From contig CAKOVX010000001.1 of the NCBI GenBank assembly GCA_934122155.1, positions 1 to 64,000 on the forward strand: DNA of 64,000 nucleotides, given 5' to 3'. A program made the translations under genes and the position numbers. The stretch comes from an uncultured Clostridia bacterium (GTDB lineage: Bacteria > Bacillota > Clostridia > TANB77 > CAG-508). Below are positions 61,478-64,000 of this stretch, piece by piece; positions within the stretch are counted from its first letter, which is position 1, and each line of letters opens with the position of its first letter. The notes under the pieces were generated by a model, which was given only the letters and a program-made list of their open reading frames with translations, made no database searches and had not been told where the DNA came from.

Positions 61478-62734
61478 TTATTTTTTTACCTCTTTCAAAT
61501 CCATATCTGTTACTATTTTAGTAGTATAGTCTAAGTTAGACCACGAATCTTTTTCATATCCTAATGTATATACATTTGTTGCATAAATATCTGTGGCTAA
61601 CATTTCTTTTAGATTCTTATTTTTATTATTGTCACTAAAGTCTTTAACAGATAAAACTAAATTTATTTTTGGGTTTTTAGCTTTTATTTCAGAAATTAAT
61701 TTTTTTCCTCTTTCACTATATCCCAAAATTCTTGTATATGGAATTATTTTTCTTGATGTTTCCATCATTTTTTTATCTATTCCAAGTAATGCATATATAA
61801 GTACTCTTTGAATTCTAGTTTGTGTATATCTTTTAGTTTTAACCATATTAACTAAATCTATTATATTATTGCAAGAATTAGCAGCATTTTTTATTGCATT
61901 TTCAAGTCCCTCTGAAACATCTGGCAATTGTTCTATTTCTTTAACAGACATTTTTCTTAATATATATATTATTTCCTTTTGAAACTTAGACAAATCTAAT
62001 ACATAATGCCCTTTTCTTAATTCTTGTGCTAACAAAATATATGAACTTCTTGGAACCACTTTCATAATATCATCAAACTGCCTTGTAGCAATCATTTTTC
62101 GTATTGCTGTGGCACTTGCAAAATCATCAACTATAATATCATCATTATACAACACTTTTTCTCTTTTTATTCCAATTGGTTTTAATGTGCTTTTTAGTTT
62201 TTTTAATGCCTTTAAATACTCTATTCCCAATATGTTATTTGACCCATTCAAAACATTTGCATATCTTTTAATATCATTTAAGTACATCATTAAAGCATTT
62301 TCTCTTGCCTTTGGGAAAGATACACCTTTACTTAATTCATGATTTAAAATTGTAACATATTCTTTTGGTTCTTGATAAACTACGTTTGCTATATTGTTTA
62401 AGGTTGCTAGATCCTTTGCTTCAATTCCAAATGAAAGGGTATCAACTATTCCTAATGAATCTAGTATTTTAATAGCACCTTCAGCAAAGTTTTCCGCACT
62501 AGAAGTGGCATAAACTGTTGGCAACTCAATTACTAAATCAGCTCCTTGGGCTATTGCCATTTTAGTTTTAGTCCATTTATCTATTATTGATGTATTGCCT
62601 CTTTGAACAAAGTTCCCTGAAATTACACAAATGACATAGTCAGCATCAGTTTGTTTAATAGATTCTCTTATATGATATAAATGTCCATTATGAAATGGAT
62701 TATATTCTGCAATAATTCCAAGTACTCTGCTCAT
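61478..62734 (-). CDS. tmcAL: tRNA(Met) cytidine acetate ligase
   Basis: A 418-aa nucleotidyltransferase-fold protein (formerly YlbM) with GIIAEYNPFHNGHLYHIRES, the HxGH site, VISGNFVQRGNTSIIDKWTK and AQGADLVIELPTVYATSSAE. It makes N4-acetylcytidine in elongator tRNA-Met from acetate and ATP. AAAAGGGG precedes the ATG. Confidence 0.94.
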   Translation of the reverse strand: MSRVLGIIAEYNPFHNGHLYHIRESIKQTDADYVICVISGNFVQRGNTSIIDKWTKTKMAIAQGADLVIELPTVYATSSAENFAEGAIKILDSLGIVDTLSFGIEAKDLATLNNIANVVYQEPKEYVTILNHELSKGVSFPKARENALMMYLNDIKRYANVLNGSNNILGIEYLKALKKLKSTLKPIGIKREKVLYNDDIIVDDFASATAIRKMIATRQFDDIMKVVPRSSYILLAQELRKGHYVLDLSKFQKEIIYILRKMSVKEIEQLPDVSEGLENAIKNAANSCNNIIDLVNMVKTKRYTQTRIQRVLIYALLGIDKKMMETSRKIIPYTRILGYSERGKKLISEIKAKNPKINLVLSVKDFSDNNKNKNLKEMLATDIYATNVYTLGYEKDSWSNLDYTTKIVTDMDLKEVKK

Positions 62735-62758
62735 TTTTACACCCCTTTTTATATATTA

Positions 62759-62788
62759 TTGTTGACTTACTTTGATTTATGTTATAAT
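62759..62788 (+). promoter_or_regulatory. Promoter of rnhA
   Basis: TATAAT at 62783-62788 with TTGTTG 18 bp upstream (or TTGACT 15 bp upstream). Confidence 0.6.
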
Positions 62789-62835
62789 ATCATAAAAAGT
62801 AATATTTTACAATGTTTAAAGGAGAATTTATTTAT

Positions 62836-63270
62836 ATGGATAAAGTTACAATATATACAGATGGAGCTTGTAGTGGTAACCCTGGTCCAGGTGGTTGGGG
62901 CGCAATTTTAATGCTTAACGAAAACAAAAAAGAAATTTCTGGTGGTAAAAAAGATACTACTAATAACGTTATGGAATTAACAGCTGTAATTGAAGCTTTA
63001 AAGCTCTTAAAAAGGCCTTGTAATGTAGATTTATACAGTGATAGTGCTTATGTTGTAAATGCCTTTTTGCAAAACTGGATATTAGGCTGGATTAAAAATG
63101 GCTGGAAAAACTCTAATAAAGAAGACGTTAAAAACAAAGAGCTATGGCAGGAGTTAATATCTTTAACTAAAGTGCATGATGTAACATTTCACAAAGTAAA
63201 AGGCCATGCTGATAATGAATATAACAACCATTGTGATGAACTTGCTCGTAATGCAATTAAAAGTCTATAA
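62836..63270 (+). CDS. rnhA: Ribonuclease HI
   Basis: About 144 aa, degrades RNA in RNA-DNA hybrids. Catalytic residues are visible in YTDGACSGNPGPGGWGA, NNVMELTAVIEAL, LYSDSAYVVNAF and KVKGHADNEYNNHCDELAR. AAAGGAG lies 11 bases before the ATG at 62836; the ATG at 62812 overlaps that site and is rejected. Transcribed alone on the plus strand. Confidence 0.95.
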   Translation: MDKVTIYTDGACSGNPGPGGWGAILMLNENKKEISGGKKDTTNNVMELTAVIEALKLLKRPCNVDLYSDSAYVVNAFLQNWILGWIKNGWKNSNKEDVKNKELWQELISLTKVHDVTFHKVKGHADNEYNNHCDELARNAIKSL

Positions 63271-63282
63271 TAAAACATGCTT

Positions 63283-63309
63283 AAAGAACGTGTCAACGAC
63301 ACGTTCTTT
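63283..63309. terminator. Bidirectional terminator
   Basis: AAAGAACGTGTC and GACACGTTCTTT, a perfect 12-bp stem with a 3-nt loop, between convergent genes. Confidence 0.9.
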
Positions 63310-63310
63310 A

Positions 63311-64000
63311 TTACTCTTTATCCTTTTTTATTTTTCTTTTAACTTTATCAGTCTGTTTGGTTATTTCTCCTCTTAACTCCACAGCCTTATCTGTTATATC
63401 ACTTTTTACCTCATTTGCTTTGTTAACTATTTCTCCTTTTATTTCTTTTGTCTTTTGCTTTATTTTTTCTTTATGTTCCTTCAAGGTAGCAGTTAATTCT
63501 GGGAAGGCATTTATTAATCTTCTGTTTAAGGCAGATTTTCCTCTTAAAAATTCTCTTACCTTTTTAGATATTTCATCTGTACTATCTTTTGGATTTTCTT
63601 TATCAAATTTTTTTGTTGCTTTTCTAACATTTGATATTACAACAAATGATATTATTGAGTCTAGCAAAAATAATGCTGCAACAATTATAGCTATAATATT
63701 TAACACATTTTCTGGGACTTTAGATAATTGTCCAAATATAAACGGATTTATAATATATATTAATACTAAGCCCAAAATTCCAAATGGAATTATTGTTTCT
63801 AAACATACTCTTCCATTAATATTAAACCTATTTTTGCTATAATCCCACCAACGAGCATTAAATATCTTTTCCATTAAATAACTTGTTAAATACTCTAATA
63901 CCCCACATATAAGTATTGCTGTGCTAAATAGCGCAATAGGATGATTTGATAAGTTTGATAAAGTTAATGTTATTAGTAACCCACCACAACCATATATTGG
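63311..64000 (-). CDS. Putative ABC-transporter type IV permease (PF06541-like), 5' end outside the window
   Basis: The minus-strand frame is open from the right edge through 63311. The visible part has helices before and after the conserved YLMEKIFNARWWDYSKNRFN segment and INGRVCLE, both typical of this family of six-helix membrane proteins, then a C-terminal coiled-coil tail rich in Lys and Glu (KEKIKQKTKEIKGEIVNKA). An internal ATG at 63874 is unlikely to be the real start because the upstream codons also match the family. Function of the family is unknown. Confidence 0.8.
   Translation of the reverse strand, partial: PIYGCGGLLITLTLSNLSNHPIALFSTAILICGVLEYLTSYLMEKIFNARWWDYSKNRFNINGRVCLETIIPFGILGLVLIYIINPFIFGQLSKVPENVLNIIAIIVAALFLLDSIISFVVISNVRKATKKFDKENPKDSTDEISKKVREFLRGKSALNRRLINAFPELTATLKEHKEKIKQKTKEIKGEIVNKANEVKSDITDKAVELRGEITKQTDKVKRKIKKDKE

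Noticed and set aside
1..64000. CRISPR arrays, rRNA genes, complete insertion sequences or prophage
   Set aside because: No regularly spaced repeats, no rRNA sequence, no transposase and no phage structural genes were seen; only recombinase remnants are present.

Overview
The window is AT-rich, low-GC DNA from a spore-forming Gram-positive anaerobe of the class Clostridia, probably a gut lineage. The evidence is yabP-yabQ-divIC, spoIIM, sigH and a ytvI-like gene, a PolC-type replicase, strong AAGGAGG ribosome-binding sites and near-consensus TTGACA-17-TATAAT promoters. Nearly every gene is on the minus strand, as expected for a leading-strand segment. I cannot name the species.

Layout by position. 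0-8.4 kb: a NERD protein, rho, divIC-yabQ-yabP, a catalytic-domain-only aspartate kinase, prfB with the classic in-frame TGA and +1 frameshift, and a copper pair (copA-copZ). 8.5-12.2 kb: a GNAT gene flanked by two identical SEC-C zinc-motif relics, a HelD-like helicase and a short pyrophosphatase. 12.2-19.6 kb: a guanylate-kinase-like gene, then a compact six-gene minus-strand operon (SPASM radical SAM, B12-type radical SAM, methyltransferase, CYTH enzyme, two thymidylate-kinase-like proteins) from one consensus promoter, then a histidine phosphatase. 19.6-26.9 kb: a frameshifted integrase, secA, a small membrane protein, ytvI-like, CBS and proline-rich proteins. 27-31.4 kb: a second radical SAM locus (MazG, helix-hairpin-helix protein, radical SAM, a 19-codon ORF, RRE-bearing radical SAM/SPASM, ASCH-NUDIX), preceded by a leader ORF whose stop codon lies in a terminator stem. 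31.4-37.3 kb: murD, cmk, an orphan gene, an Asn-rich micro-ORF with a long hairpin, and uvrA with an SOS-like box in its promoter. 37.4-46.1 kb: DnaA-box cluster, DUF1294, polC and the rasP-cdsA-uppS-frr-pyrH operon. 46.2-54.3 kb: a frameshifted sortase facing its LPQTG protein, ychF, then an accessory stretch around tRNA-Thr (dinD and serine-recombinase pseudogenes, orphan genes with higher GC), with sigH. 54.3-64 kb: ligA, pgsA, xerD, spoIIM, an endonuclease-Q-family gene, coaE, tmcAL, rnhA, and an ABC-permease-like gene running off the right edge.

The most unusual material is the pair of radical SAM operons mixed with nucleotide-handling enzymes, the tiny candidate precursor peptide, the translated attenuator before mazG, the 36-bp-stem RNA candidate beside uvrA, and two broken genes whose +1 shift occurs at the same CGGAACT sequence in a region where in-frame CGG is almost absent.
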